Source: DATKZM01 sp035527975
GTDB taxonomy: Bacteria; Pseudomonadota; Alphaproteobacteria; JAPULJ01
Length of the DNA: 64,000 bases
Direction of reading: 5' to 3'
NCBI GenBank assembly: GCA_035527975.1
Contig: DATKZM010000071.1
Span: 1 to 64,000, forward strand
The notes beneath the pieces were generated by a model. It had not been told where the DNA came from and did not search any database. It was given only the letters and a program-made list of their open reading frames with translations. Below are positions 1-8,677 of the stretch, piece by piece. The translations under genes and the position numbers were made by a program. Position 1 is the first letter of the stretch. Each line of letters opens with the position of its first letter.

Positions 1-846
1 CGCAGGGTAGACCCTCCGCCAGAGGCACGAAGCTTCGGCATCTCTGTACAGCTCGCCCAAGTCTCGGGCATACCTCACTGCGGTCTTGAGGCGCGCTATC
101 AGCGGATCGAGATCAGTCTCGTCGATGCGTCCTCCATCAGGCAGCAATTTTGACCGCCGAACGCAGACCCACAGAAAGCGGTTGGCGAAGCCGTTGCCGG
201 ATTCGACCTTCGAAAGATAGCGTCGAAGCTCATCCTGCGTGATGTGCGCCACTATCGAAACGTGTGGAGCCGACGCGCGCACCGAATTCCTCTTCGTCAG
301 GTTCTCCAAATCCTGACCGTCCCAGCATTTTCGGATTATGGGCGATAGAATGTTGCCGTCACGCCCCAAGATGCGCAGCGTCGCAGCGAACTCAGGGTCG
401 ATTACAAAAAGTCTCTTATCACTGACACCGCGATCATCGCCGTCGGCGTCTCGAAGCTGCCACGTCAAACCTTCGCCGCTCGCGAGTCCGCTCTTGATGC
501 GGCTAGCGTCCCATTCTGGGACCACTTGGCTAAACAACCGGCGAATGTGAGCGAATGATACTCCCTTTCGGGCCTTCGCCGTGGCGCCGACCATTGCGGC
601 AAATAGGTTGAGGTGGTGCTTATCGGCTTCAACAGCGAAGTGAGCTTCGCGACCAATCACGCTACCGAAAGCGATCAAGAGCTGCACCAAAACCGCTGCT
701 GGATCAGCCTCCGAATGCGGTTCGATTGTCCGCACAATATCTCCGGCCAAGCCATGGTAGGCGGCTGCGCCTAGAGGCGCTGGCCAATCATCGGGCGGGG
801 AATAGACGCTGGTATTCAGGATTCGTTTTTTGATTATCGTCGACAT
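1..846 (-). CDS. DUF3987-like replication-associated protein, partial
   Basis: An uninterrupted minus-strand frame begins at the ATG at 844-846 and runs off the window start, giving 282 codons without a stop. A purine-rich ribosome site (AAGGAA) lies about 8 bases upstream, and the start sits 1 base after the stop of the primase gene, so the two are co-translated. The protein has a NLFAAMVGATAKARKG segment in the place of a P-loop, then GLASGEGL, and later GFANRFLWVCVRRSKLLP. I recognise these from DUF3987-type proteins carried by prophages, plasmids and integrative elements, where they follow a Toprim primase and probably act in element replication. The C-terminus is missing, so a helicase role is inferred only. 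Confidence 0.72.
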   Translation of the reverse strand, partial: MSTIIKKRILNTSVYSPPDDWPAPLGAAAYHGLAGDIVRTIEPHSEADPAAVLVQLLIAFGSVIGREAHFAVEADKHHLNLFAAMVGATAKARKGVSFAHIRRLFSQVVPEWDASRIKSGLASGEGLTWQLRDADGDDRGVSDKRLFVIDPEFAATLRILGRDGNILSPIIRKCWDGQDLENLTKRNSVRASAPHVSIVAHITQDELRRYLSKVESGNGFANRFLWVCVRRSKLLPDGGRIDETDLDPLIARLKTAVRYARDLGELYRDAEASCLWRRVYPA

Positions 847-847
847 G

Positions 848-1699
848 TCAATGATTCCTTTTTAGTTCGTCGGCCCAATCGCTGCCTGGGGTTTCTGGCG
901 GTACGATTCGAACGGTTCTGCCTTCATTGTGGAGTCGGCGAGCGAGCGTTTCAGCCGCATCGAGGCCTGCCTCATCATGGTCAGCGGCCACGAAAATTTC
1001 TTTGGCTTGGGGAGGCAGAATTACGGCCTGAAGGCCGCTCGCTGAGAGCGCGGCCCAAATTGGCAGGCTTGACACCTGATGGAACGCAAGAGCGCTCTCG
1101 AGGCCTTCTGCGACCGCTAAGACGGTATCTGCTCTTGCTAGTCGCACTGCACCGCCGCCCACTGGTCCGAGCGACATCTTCACCGGCTCAACTGGCGCTT
1201 TGCCTTTGCCATCGGATCGCAAGAATGTGCGGTGGATTGCAACCACGCGATTGCGTGGCCAAAGTCGGACCGCGGCGATCATGCAAGGACGGCGGGTCTT
1301 GCTCGGTCCATGAAACGCATCGCAGAGAAATCTGAGCGACTTCGGTATCGGACCAGTTAGCCCGCGCGTTGCAAGGTACCTCTCGACAAGGGTGCCGGCG
1401 GCAGGCTCTGCATTGCGCCATAGCTTTCGAGCAGCCTCTATGCGGGCGCTCGGATCATCAGCTTTGAATTCATGAGAATCGAACGTGTCGATCGGCTCAT
1501 ACGCCCTGTTGGGACCCTTCAATGATCCCGACCACTGGCAATGCCAGCAGCGCCACACGCCTTCGTCGACGTTCACCGCCAGGCATTTCTCGGAGTGCTT
1601 TCGCCGACCGTGTGAGCACATCGGGCAGAGCGTCCGGACTTCACCCGAGTCGCCTGGCTCGACCGGAATATCGAAGTCATAGAAAGTCTGTGAGGTCAT
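848..1699 (-). CDS. CHC2 zinc-finger / Toprim DNA primase of a mobile element
   Basis: This 283-residue protein looks like a compact primase. Cys25, Cys28, Cys51 and Cys54 form a CPMC...CWHC zinc ribbon of the CHC2 type for template binding. A Toprim fold follows, with the catalytic Glu at about 198 (AEGLESALA), the Asp-x-Asp pair at 240/242 (ADHDEAG) and a terminal DWADEL motif near 275. Such proteins make RNA primers for phages and integrative elements. It is the second gene of a three-gene minus-strand run: 45 bases after the AlpA-like gene and 1 base before the DUF3987-like gene. There is no separate helicase domain, so the partner downstream may supply it (inference). Confidence 0.85.
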   Translation of the reverse strand: MTSQTFYDFDIPVEPGDSGEVRTLCPMCSHGRRKHSEKCLAVNVDEGVWRCWHCQWSGSLKGPNRAYEPIDTFDSHEFKADDPSARIEAARKLWRNAEPAAGTLVERYLATRGLTGPIPKSLRFLCDAFHGPSKTRRPCMIAAVRLWPRNRVVAIHRTFLRSDGKGKAPVEPVKMSLGPVGGGAVRLARADTVLAVAEGLESALAFHQVSSLPIWAALSASGLQAVILPPQAKEIFVAADHDEAGLDAAETLARRLHNEGRTVRIVPPETPGSDWADELKRNH

Positions 1700-1744
1700 G
1701 GTATTTTTCCCATTACCGAATCAGAATCAGGAGTTGCGGTTGTG

Positions 1745-1984
1745 TCAGCTGGGCGAGTGATCGTCGCTGTCACCAAGCAGCGTCTGTCGCTCTCGAGTTG
1801 CAATCCACTCGCGCACCTCCGCTTCGATCCACATCACTCGTGTCGGACCGACTTTCAGCGCTCTCGGAAATTGGCCGGCTCGCATCCACGACCAAAGTGT
1901 CGCGTAACTGACCGGTATGATCGACAGCAGCTGCGCGCGCGTGAGCAACTTTTGCGGCGTGTCGGGATCTTGTTCGGATTCCAT
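1745..1984 (-). CDS. AlpA/excisionase-type helix-turn-helix regulator
   Basis: A 79-residue protein with one winged helix-turn-helix of the AlpA/MerR-like excisionase type: LLTRAQLLSIIPVSYATLW as the first helices, then the wing (RALKVGPTRVMW) and a final IEAEVREWIATR helix. AlpA proteins regulate or assist excision of prophages and satellites. It is the first gene of the replication operon on this strand and is preceded by a perfect 16-bp palindrome that may be its operator. No integrase is present in the visible part of the element. Confidence 0.85.
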   Translation of the reverse strand: MESEQDPDTPQKLLTRAQLLSIIPVSYATLWSWMRAGQFPRALKVGPTRVMWIEAEVREWIATRERQTLLGDSDDHSPS

Positions 1985-2026
1985 TTTTTGGCCTGCGATT
2001 CCGATGATGAGTCTCTATTACCTATA

Positions 2027-2042
2027 CGGAATCATGATTCCG
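2027..2042. promoter_or_regulatory. 16-bp perfect palindrome upstream of the AlpA gene
   Basis: CGGAATCATGATTCCG reads the same on both strands and lies 43 bases upstream of the AlpA-type start. Half-site echoes occur close by (GATTCCG near 1997, GAATCAG near 1715). The position and symmetry fit an operator or an excisionase site for the element's own regulator. The assignment is inferred. Confidence 0.5.
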
Positions 2043-2330
2043 CTTTTTCATGGGGCATCTCACCAACTGGAAATGAATGGAATAGAGATCAGAGCCGATA
2101 ACCGGTGCCTAGGCATGGATCAGCTAAACGGTCACGTGATTCAGCCCACCTGAGGCCAGAGGCGAGCTGATCCTCGAAACGCTATTCAGATGGGTGCGGC
2201 TCGTTAGCTGAGCGTTAACTCAGGCGGCGCCTAAGAGAACCAGAAGCATTGAGAATCAATGCGCTTCGGCCCGAGCTATTGGTAACGGAGGGTTAAGCGG
2301 GGTGTGGGGGGAGGCGCTGGAAAGGATCAG

Positions 2331-2510
2331 GGGAACCACAGAGACACAGAGAAGGGAAAATGACGCCACTTGCACTTCGTCATCCCCGCGCAGGCGGGGA
2401 TCCATGGACGTCGACAAGATAGTCGACCTGTGATCGCTGGATTCCCGCCTTCGCGGGAATGACGGAGAAAGGTAGGACCCGAAGACCTTCTCTGTGTCTC
2501 CGTGGTTACC
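2331..2510. repeat. Nested inverted-repeat (MITE-like) element, about 180 bp
   Basis: The outer arms are about 25 bases (2331-2355 and 2486-2510; core CACAGAGACACAGAGAAGG against its complement, with a mismatch or two). Inside are two further arms, 2377-2404 and 2437-2465, related to the widespread GTCATTCCCGCG...GGCGGGAATCCA intergenic repeat; each is itself a hairpin. The centre holds GTCGAC repeated at 2410 and 2422. The whole element can fold into a long cruciform. No coding capacity. Confidence 0.75.
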
Positions 2511-2530
2511 TTAAGAAAGCGGGAGAAAGC

Positions 2531-2551
2531 GGGCGGGTTTGAAACCCGCCC
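2531..2551. terminator. GC-rich hairpin after the reductase gene
   Basis: GGGCGGGTTT and AAACCCGCCC form a perfect inverted repeat around one G, 22 bases beyond the stop of the minus-strand reductase gene. There is no U-run, so it is either a weak terminator or a copy of the dispersed GGGCGGGTTTgAAACCCGCCC intergenic repeat found in many proteobacteria. Confidence 0.45.
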
Positions 2552-2572
2552 CTACAAGATACCCGCGCCGGA

Positions 2573-3562
2573 TTACGCGTTCACATCCACCACGCAGCGC
2601 CCCCGCACCTTGCCCTTGAGGATCGCCTCGCCCTTTGCGGGCAGCTCGGCGAAGGCGATCACCTCGGTCATGGCGTCGAGCTTGTCCATCGGCATGTCGG
2701 AGGCAAGGCGCGTCCAGGCTTCGGTGCGGAGGTCGGACGGGCAGAAGTTTGAATCGATGCCCAGCAGGTTGACCCCCCGCAGAATGAGCGGCAGGACGGT
2801 GGTGGCCAGATCGTTGCCACCGGCATTGCCGCAGACGGCGATGCTTCCGTGGGTTTCGATCGACGCGAAGGCACGCGCCAGCGTCACCCCGCCGACCGTG
2901 TCGATCGCGGCCGCCCATCGGGCTTTCTCAAGCGGCCGGTTGGAGGGCTCGGAGAGTTCAGCCCGGTCGACGATGGCGGTGGCGCCGAGCGATTTCAGAT
3001 AGTCATGCGTCGCTGGCCGGCCGGTCGAGGCGGCGACCTGATAGCCGAGCTTTGCAAGCAGTGCCACGGCGACGCTGCCAAGGCCGCCGGCCGCCCCGGT
3101 CACCAGCACCTCGCCCCTGTCCGGTGTAATGCCGTGGCGCTCGAGCGCGATGACGGCGAGCATCGCCGTGAAGCCCGCCGTGCCCAGCGCCATGGCGCGC
3201 TTGAGATCGATACCGCCCGGCAGCTTCACGGGCATGGCCGCCTTGACGCGTTGCTTCTGAGTGTAGCCGCCCCAATGGCGCTCGCCCACCGCCCAGCCGG
3301 TGACGACGACGTCATCGCCCTCCTGCCAAGCGGGGCTTGTTGAGGCCTCGACCGTGCCTGAAAGGTCGATGCCGGGGATGTGGGGGTAGTCGCGAACCAG
3401 CCGCGCCAGGCCCTTCAGGATCAGCCCGTCCTTGTAGTTGAGATCGGAATAGGCGACCCGGATGGTGACTTCGCCCTCGGGCAGGTCGCCGTCCTCGAGC
3501 TCCTTCCAGGTCTGCGTGACCTTGCCGTCGGCCTCTTCCAGCATCAGTGCCTTGAAGCTCAT
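2573..3562 (-). CDS. acuI: Acryloyl-CoA reductase-like (AcuI/YhdH family) oxidoreductase
   Basis: A 329-residue zinc-independent medium-chain reductase. The N-terminus has the family pattern YSDLNYKDGL...PGIDLSGTV (residues about 40-75), followed by GWAVGERHWGGY and the NADPH-binding VLVTGAAGGLGSVAV near 155. AcuI reduces acryloyl-CoA to propionyl-CoA with NADPH and is cytosolic. I chose the ATG at 3562 because GGGGGAG lies about 8 bases upstream; a GTG three codons earlier (3571) is possible. The gene stands alone, divergent from the YjgN gene. The exact substrate is not proven by sequence, as close paralogs act on other quinones or enoyl compounds. Confidence 0.85.
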   Translation of the reverse strand: MSFKALMLEEADGKVTQTWKELEDGDLPEGEVTIRVAYSDLNYKDGLILKGLARLVRDYPHIPGIDLSGTVEASTSPAWQEGDDVVVTGWAVGERHWGGYTQKQRVKAAMPVKLPGGIDLKRAMALGTAGFTAMLAVIALERHGITPDRGEVLVTGAAGGLGSVAVALLAKLGYQVAASTGRPATHDYLKSLGATAIVDRAELSEPSNRPLEKARWAAAIDTVGGVTLARAFASIETHGSIAVCGNAGGNDLATTVLPLILRGVNLLGIDSNFCPSDLRTEAWTRLASDMPMDKLDAMTEVIAFAELPAKGEAILKGKVRGRCVVDVNA

Positions 3563-3815
3563 GCGACCCACTCCCCCGCCGTTAAGGTTTCGTTGACCAT
3601 GAAAAGTTTTTGCGCGCGCCGGGACCGGATGCGCGATTGGGCCAACTTAGCAAGGCAGCCCGGCGCATCAAAGGCTCGGCCGCACGGACGCATGGGGGAA
3701 GCGATCGGGCGCCGTTTACAGAATTGAAGCCCTTCTGCCCCGATCATGATCGTGCCATGGTTGCGCCATAGGTTGCCGCCCAGCTTGCGAGCCAAATGCT
3801 CCACGGAGCCGCCTC

Positions 3816-5075
3816 ATGAACACGCCCCCTGACGCCGGCCAGCCCGCGAGCTCGCCGCCCGATCCGGCCGAACCGGCGGAAAGCCCGGCCGCCGAAAGTC
3901 CGACTTATGACGGCAAGGTCCGTGAGGTCTTCGTCCTGGCCCTGCGCAATGCCGGGCTGACCCTCGTCACGCTTGGCATTTACCGGTTCTGGGCCAAAAC
4001 GCGGATGCGCCAGTACTTCTGGGGCCATGTCGCTTTCCACGGCGAGCGCATCGAATATACCGGGCGCGGTATGGAGCTGTTTCTCGGTTTCCTCATCGTG
4101 CTCGGCGTCGGACTGGTGACGCTGCTGCCTTACCAGCTGGGTCTCAATTACGTGGCGCGCATAAACCTCCCGCTCTACTTCGCGGGCGTTCTGCTGCTCT
4201 ATCTGGTGTTGATGTTTCTCTATTGGTCGGCGGTCTTTTTCGCTCGCCGCTACCGGTTTTCGCGCACCCAGTGGCGGGGCATCCGCGCGGCGCAGACGGG
4301 TTCGGCCTGGGAATTTGGGTTTCTGGGCCTCGGCTGCACGCTGCTCAACGCCATTACGGCGGGGATAACGGTCCCGGTAACGTCGATCTGGGTGAACCGC
4401 TACCTGATGACCCGCACGATGTTCGGGCCCCATGCGTTTGCTTTCGAAGGACGCGCAGGACGGCTTTACGGGCCCTGGATGATCGTCTGGGGCGTCAGTT
4501 TCTTGGGCTTCCTGGTTGTCGTCGGGATCGCCGCCGCCGTCGCCGCCGCATTGAACACTGTTGGCGACGCGGCCGACGCACCGAATATCCAGCGCATGCA
4601 AGTCATTTTCCCATTCCTATATGCCGTTTGGATCGCACTTATACTGATCATGTATGGCTGGTACCGCGTGGTGCAGTTCCGCCGTTTCACCGAATGGACG
4701 CGCTACCAGACGCTGAGCTTCGCCTCGGCGCTGCCGGCGCGCCGGGTGATCGGCATGATCGTGCTCTACATGCTGGTCGTCGTGGTCGTCCTGGGCATTC
4801 TCATTGGCATCGCGGCGGCGGCGGGCTTTTCCATGATCCATCTCGCCTTCGATCCGCGCGCCACGGCGATCGCCGTCGGCGCAGTAATGGTGGTCTACCT
4901 GCCGGCGGCAAGCATCGCGCGTTACCTGATCGTGGTCCATGGGGTCGCGGGGCCCCTCTGTCGCACGCTCGAAGTGCGCGGGACGATCGACTATGACGCG
5001 CTGAAGCAAAGCGCCGAGGCGATGCCCAAGCGCGGCGAAGGGCTTGCCGAGATGCTCGATGTCGGCGGCATCTGA
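3816..5075 (+). CDS. YjgN-family (DUF898) inner-membrane protein
   Basis: A 419-residue multi-pass membrane protein. A proline/alanine-rich N-terminus (1-30) is followed by the DUF898 signature LVTLGIYRFWAKTRMRQYFWGH (starting near 48, quoted here in outline) and about eight hydrophobic segments. A second copy of the RFWA-like pattern is seen as TSIWVNRYLMTRTMFG near 190. The function is unknown; the family is often encoded beside an M48 peptidase, as here, where the next gene overlaps by 17 bases. The pair probably forms a membrane protein/protease unit (inference). Confidence 0.85.
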   Translation: MNTPPDAGQPASSPPDPAEPAESPAAESPTYDGKVREVFVLALRNAGLTLVTLGIYRFWAKTRMRQYFWGHVAFHGERIEYTGRGMELFLGFLIVLGVGLVTLLPYQLGLNYVARINLPLYFAGVLLLYLVLMFLYWSAVFFARRYRFSRTQWRGIRAAQTGSAWEFGFLGLGCTLLNAITAGITVPVTSIWVNRYLMTRTMFGPHAFAFEGRAGRLYGPWMIVWGVSFLGFLVVVGIAAAVAAALNTVGDAADAPNIQRMQVIFPFLYAVWIALILIMYGWYRVVQFRRFTEWTRYQTLSFASALPARRVIGMIVLYMLVVVVVLGILIGIAAAAGFSMIHLAFDPRATAIAVGAVMVVYLPAASIARYLIVVHGVAGPLCRTLEVRGTIDYDALKQSAEAMPKRGEGLAEMLDVGGI

Positions 5076-6219
5076 GCCCAAGCCAGGATTCGCCGCGCGC
5101 TTCGCCGACGGCCGGACGGCAAATGTCCGCGAGGTCGAGCTCGAATTCGCGGGCGACGCGCTGGAAATCCGCCAGGCCGGCGCGACACTGGAGCGCTGGC
5201 CCTACCGCGAGATCGCCCTGGTCGAGGAGCGTTTTGGCGACGCGCCGATGCGCCTCAGGCACGGCGAGGCGGCCGGCCGGCTCACCATCGCGCATGGCGG
5301 ACTGATCAGAGCCCTCATCACGCGCGCGCCGCAGCTGAGCGGCAAGCTGCGTCACACGCTGTCATTGGGCGGACTGACCAAGTGGGCCATGGGCGTCGGC
5401 GCCACCGCGCTCATCGTCTATCTGCTGATCGCCGAGATGCCGGCGATCGCGGCGCGGGTGGTGCCGCTGAAATGGGAAGAGGCACTGGGCGAGGCGGTGG
5501 TCAAACAGGTGACCTTCATCTTCGCGCGGAAATCAAATATCTGCGCGCAGCCGAGCGGCACGGCGGCGCTCGAGCGCCTGAGCGGCCGCCTCACCGCCAG
5601 GCTCAAGACCCGCTACCGCTTCAAGCTCATCGTGCTCGACCACAAAATGGTCAATGCTTTCGCCGCTCCCGGCGGGCATATCGTGATCATGCGCGGGCTG
5701 ATCGACAAGGCCGAGGGATCCAACGAGGTTGCCGGCGTGCTGGCCCACGAGATGGGCCATGTCGTCGAACGCCATTCGACCGAGGGATTGTTTCGGGCCA
5801 TCGGCTTCAACCTGATCGTCGCCACGCTGATCGGCAACACGACCTCAATGGGCAGCGCCTTGGCCGAGCTCGGCGCCGGGCTTGCCTCGCTTTCCTACGG
5901 CCGCGCGGCCGAGCGTCAGGCCGATGCGATCGGCGTGAAACTGCTGAACCGCGCCGATATCAGCGGCGAAGGGCTGGCGGCGTTCTTCGCCCGCATCGCT
6001 GCGGGGAGAAAGAAAGACAAGGCCAAAAACACCAAAGACGGCAAGGGCGCGGCCGCTAAAAAGGAATCCGGAGATACAGGCGGCAGCACGATCTGGGGCT
6101 ATCTGTCGACCCACCCGCCCTCGGCGGAACGCGCCCGGCGGATCAAGGCGGCCTCGACCGGTCGCGGCCAGGCCATGAACGCGGACGACTGGGCGGCGCT
6201 GAAGGCGATCTGCAAATAG
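5059..6219 (+). CDS. M48-family zinc metallopeptidase, membrane-anchored
   Basis: A 386-residue protein with an N-terminal cytosolic-looking beta domain (1-100), one transmembrane helix (about 112-132) and an M48 catalytic domain. The zinc site is HEMGH at 230-234, with the third ligand in AERQADAIG (Glu at about 285). A lysine-rich stretch (KKDKAKNTKDGKG) separates the core from a terminal STHPPSAERARRI motif typical of the family. The ATG at 5059 is used because the earlier in-frame Met lies well inside the YjgN gene. Translational coupling to YjgN is likely from the 17-base overlap. Role: membrane or periplasmic protein quality control (family knowledge). Confidence 0.88.
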   Translation: MSAASEPKPGFAARFADGRTANVREVELEFAGDALEIRQAGATLERWPYREIALVEERFGDAPMRLRHGEAAGRLTIAHGGLIRALITRAPQLSGKLRHTLSLGGLTKWAMGVGATALIVYLLIAEMPAIAARVVPLKWEEALGEAVVKQVTFIFARKSNICAQPSGTAALERLSGRLTARLKTRYRFKLIVLDHKMVNAFAAPGGHIVIMRGLIDKAEGSNEVAGVLAHEMGHVVERHSTEGLFRAIGFNLIVATLIGNTTSMGSALAELGAGLASLSYGRAAERQADAIGVKLLNRADISGEGLAAFFARIAAGRKKDKAKNTKDGKGAAAKKESGDTGGSTIWGYLSTHPPSAERARRIKAASTGRGQAMNADDWAALKAICK

Positions 6220-6237
6220 AAGCGTGGTGCGAACGGC

Positions 6238-7575
6238 CTACTGATGCCCGCTGCCGACGAACCGCACGATACCGCCGCTCGGCGCTTCGGCCAGCTCGTC
6301 CTCGCGCATGACAATCGCGCCGCGCACCACAGTCGCCCTGGGCCAACCGGTGACGCGCATCCCATCGAACGGGGTCCAGCCGCATTTGGAGGCGATCCAG
6401 GCGTTCTCGATGGTTCGCTGCGCCTTCATGTCGACGATGGTAAAGTCGGCGTCGTAGCCGACCGCGATCCGGCCCTTGCCGGCGATGTTGTAGATCCGCT
6501 GCGGCCCGGCGCTGGTGAGATCGACGAAGCGTTCCAGCGTCAGCCGCCCGGCATTCACATGGTCGAGCAGCACCGCCACCAGGGTCTGCACGCCGGGCAT
6601 GCCCGAAGGGCTGTTGGGATAGGCGTGGCCTTTTTCCTCAAGCGAGTGCGGGGCATGGTCGGAGCCGATGACGTCGACGACACCGTCGGCGACTGCCTGC
6701 CAGAGCGCGGTGCGGTGCGCTTCGTCCCGGATCGGCGGGTTCATCTGTGCGAGCGTGCCGAGGCGGTCGTAGACCTCGGGCGCCGCCAGCGTCAGGTGCT
6801 GGGGCGTGACCTCGACCGTGGCGATATCCTTATGCGCGGCGAGCACGGGTATCTCATCGCCGGTGGTGACGTGGAGGACGTGGACCGGCCGGCCGGCTTG
6901 CCGCGCGAGCTTGAGGAGGCGCTTGGTCGAACGCAGCGCCGTCTCGGCATCGCGCCACTCGGCATGGGCGTGGGGGCCGGACGCATCGCGGGCGATATGT
7001 TTTCGCTCTTCGAGCCGCGCCTCGTCCTCGGAATGGACCGCGATGCGGCGGCTGCCGTTTTCGAGCACGCGGCGGATATCGGCGTCTTCGGAAACGAGGA
7101 GCGTGCCGGTCGAGCTGCCCATGAACATCTTGACGCCGCAGCAGCCCGGCACGCGTTCAAGCGTGGCCAGATCGCCCGCATTCTCCGGCGAGGCGCCCAT
7201 GAAAAAGGCAATGTCGCACCAGACGCGGCCTTGCGCCCGCACGACCTTGTCGGCCAGCGCCGCGGCATCGGTGGTCGACGGCCGCGTGTTGGGCATCTCG
7301 AAGACCGCCGTCACCCCGCCCAGCGCCGCCGCGCGGGTGCCCGACGCCAGGTCTTCCTTGTGCTCCTGCCCCGGCTCGCGGAAATGAACCTGGGTGTCGA
7401 TCACGCCGGGCAGCACAGTGAGGCCGCCGGCATCGAAGGTCTCGGCCGTCGCCGCCGCGCCCAGATCTCCAAGCGCCGCGATACGCCCGCCCCGCACCCC
7501 GACATCGGTGTGAAGCCGGCCCGCCGGGGTCAGGCACTCGCCGCCATGGATGACGAGATCGAAGCTATCGGCCAT
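6238..7575 (-). CDS. pyrC: Dihydroorotase, class I amidohydrolase
   Basis: A 445-residue amidohydrolase that cyclises N-carbamoyl-aspartate to dihydroorotate in pyrimidine synthesis. Visible motifs: DTQVHFREPG at 60-69, EMPNTRPST, GVKMFMGSSTG carrying the carboxylated lysine, VHVLHVTTGDE and GSDHAPHSLEEK with the catalytic Asp. The first metal-site histidine of the usual D-x-H-x-H is Gln62. I recall this Q variant from an alphaproteobacterial subfamily still annotated as dihydroorotase, so it may not be loss of function. The gene is last in an operon: its start overlaps the upstream glycosyltransferase stop by 11 bases, an odd partner for pyrimidine synthesis. Confidence 0.88.
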   Translation of the reverse strand: MADSFDLVIHGGECLTPAGRLHTDVGVRGGRIAALGDLGAAATAETFDAGGLTVLPGVIDTQVHFREPGQEHKEDLASGTRAAALGGVTAVFEMPNTRPSTTDAAALADKVVRAQGRVWCDIAFFMGASPENAGDLATLERVPGCCGVKMFMGSSTGTLLVSEDADIRRVLENGSRRIAVHSEDEARLEERKHIARDASGPHAHAEWRDAETALRSTKRLLKLARQAGRPVHVLHVTTGDEIPVLAAHKDIATVEVTPQHLTLAAPEVYDRLGTLAQMNPPIRDEAHRTALWQAVADGVVDVIGSDHAPHSLEEKGHAYPNSPSGMPGVQTLVAVLLDHVNAGRLTLERFVDLTSAGPQRIYNIAGKGRIAVGYDADFTIVDMKAQRTIENAWIASKCGWTPFDGMRVTGWPRATVVRGAIVMREDELAEAPSGGIVRFVGSGHQ

Positions 7576-8677
7576 GACGCTCCTTCAGCACCGCATCGAA
7601 AAGCGCGCGGTGGCGCGCCACCGCAATTGCCTGGGTGTAGTCCCTTTCATATGCCGCACGGCCGGCCCGCGCCAGCGAGGCGGCGCGTTCCGGGTCGCCG
7701 GTCACATCGCCGATGGCGGCCGCAAGCGCGGCGGGCGCGTCCACCGGCACAAGCACGGCTTCGCTATCGCTTTCGACGAGCTCGCACGGGCCCTGGCTTT
7801 CGGTTGCCACGACCGGCCGGCCGTGCATCCAGGCTTCCAGCATGACGTTGCCGAGCGGCTCGTGGCGCGAGGGCAGGACGAAGACATCGCAGGCCGCATA
7901 ATAGGGCGCAGGATCGTCGCGCCAGCCTAGGAAACGGAGGCGGCCGGCGACCCCGAGGTCATCGGCCAAGTCCTCCAGCGCGCGCCGCTGCGGTCCTTCT
8001 CCGGCCAGCCACAGGTAATGATCGGGCAAGTCCGCCAAGGCGCGCAGCAACGTGTCGAAGGCCTTGTTCGGATGAAAGCGCCCCAACGCGAAGATCAGCG
8101 GCGCATCATCTGGGGTGCGCAAGGGCGCGCGCGCCGCCGCCGGCTCGCTATGGTCGAGCACGAAATTGGGCACGAAATGCGCCCGCGCCATCGGCCAGCC
8201 TTCGGAAATCACATAATCAACCAGATCTCGGGTGTTGCAGACGAGGTGGTCGAGATGGCGATAGTATTTGAGATCGTAGTAGCCGCCGAGCCTGCCGATG
8301 GTGACGTAGCCGCGCTCAGACTTGCTTCGCGGCACGAAGCGACTGGCGCGGCTCATGTAGCTCATGACGATGTCGGGCTTGAAAGCATCGATCTCAGCGG
8401 CGATCAATTTTCGCGTGCGGAGGTCGAGCCGGCCGCCGAAGGGCGCCTCGGCCACGCTCAGTGCTGCGCCTTCCAGCGCGCGCCGGCGCGCTTCGTTCGG
8501 GCGCATGACGACGCGCTGGGTCACCCCGTCGCCCGCGAGCGCGACGCAAAGCCGCACGAAATAGGCCTCCGCCCCGCCATGCGCGGCGCCGGCAATCGCC
8601 TGCAGCACGCGCGGGCTCGCGTTGTCTGTATCGGGTTCCGGCATATCGGGTTGCCACATGCCGGGTTTGGGGGCCAT
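7565..8677 (-). CDS. GT4-family (group 1) glycosyltransferase
   Basis: A 370-residue GT-B-fold sugar transferase. The N-terminal acceptor domain begins QAIAGAAHGGAEAYFVRL; the donor domain holds FALGRFHPNKAFDTLLRAL (about 210), then the diagnostic VFVLPSRHEPLGNVMLEAW with the E-x7-E nucleotide-sugar motif near 285. It sits in an LPS-type transferase operon and probably adds a core or O-antigen sugar at the cytoplasmic face. I take the ATG at 8677, which shares one base with the stop of the preceding gene (TGATG), rather than an upstream start inside that gene. Confidence 0.88.
   Translation of the reverse strand: MAPKPGMWQPDMPEPDTDNASPRVLQAIAGAAHGGAEAYFVRLCVALAGDGVTQRVVMRPNEARRRALEGAALSVAEAPFGGRLDLRTRKLIAAEIDAFKPDIVMSYMSRASRFVPRSKSERGYVTIGRLGGYYDLKYYRHLDHLVCNTRDLVDYVISEGWPMARAHFVPNFVLDHSEPAAARAPLRTPDDAPLIFALGRFHPNKAFDTLLRALADLPDHYLWLAGEGPQRRALEDLADDLGVAGRLRFLGWRDDPAPYYAACDVFVLPSRHEPLGNVMLEAWMHGRPVVATESQGPCELVESDSEAVLVPVDAPAALAAAIGDVTGDPERAASLARAGRAAYERDYTQAIAVARHRALFDAVLKERHGR

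Larger units (their letters stand above)
1985..2572. other. Gene-free junction between mobile element and chromosome
   Basis: About 590 bases without a convincing gene. It holds the 16-bp palindrome near the AlpA gene, about 290 bases of unremarkable sequence (2043-2330), then a nested inverted-repeat element (2331-2510) and a GC-rich hairpin (2531-2551). The element end must lie somewhere here, but no tRNA gene or clear att duplication was seen. Confidence 0.6.
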
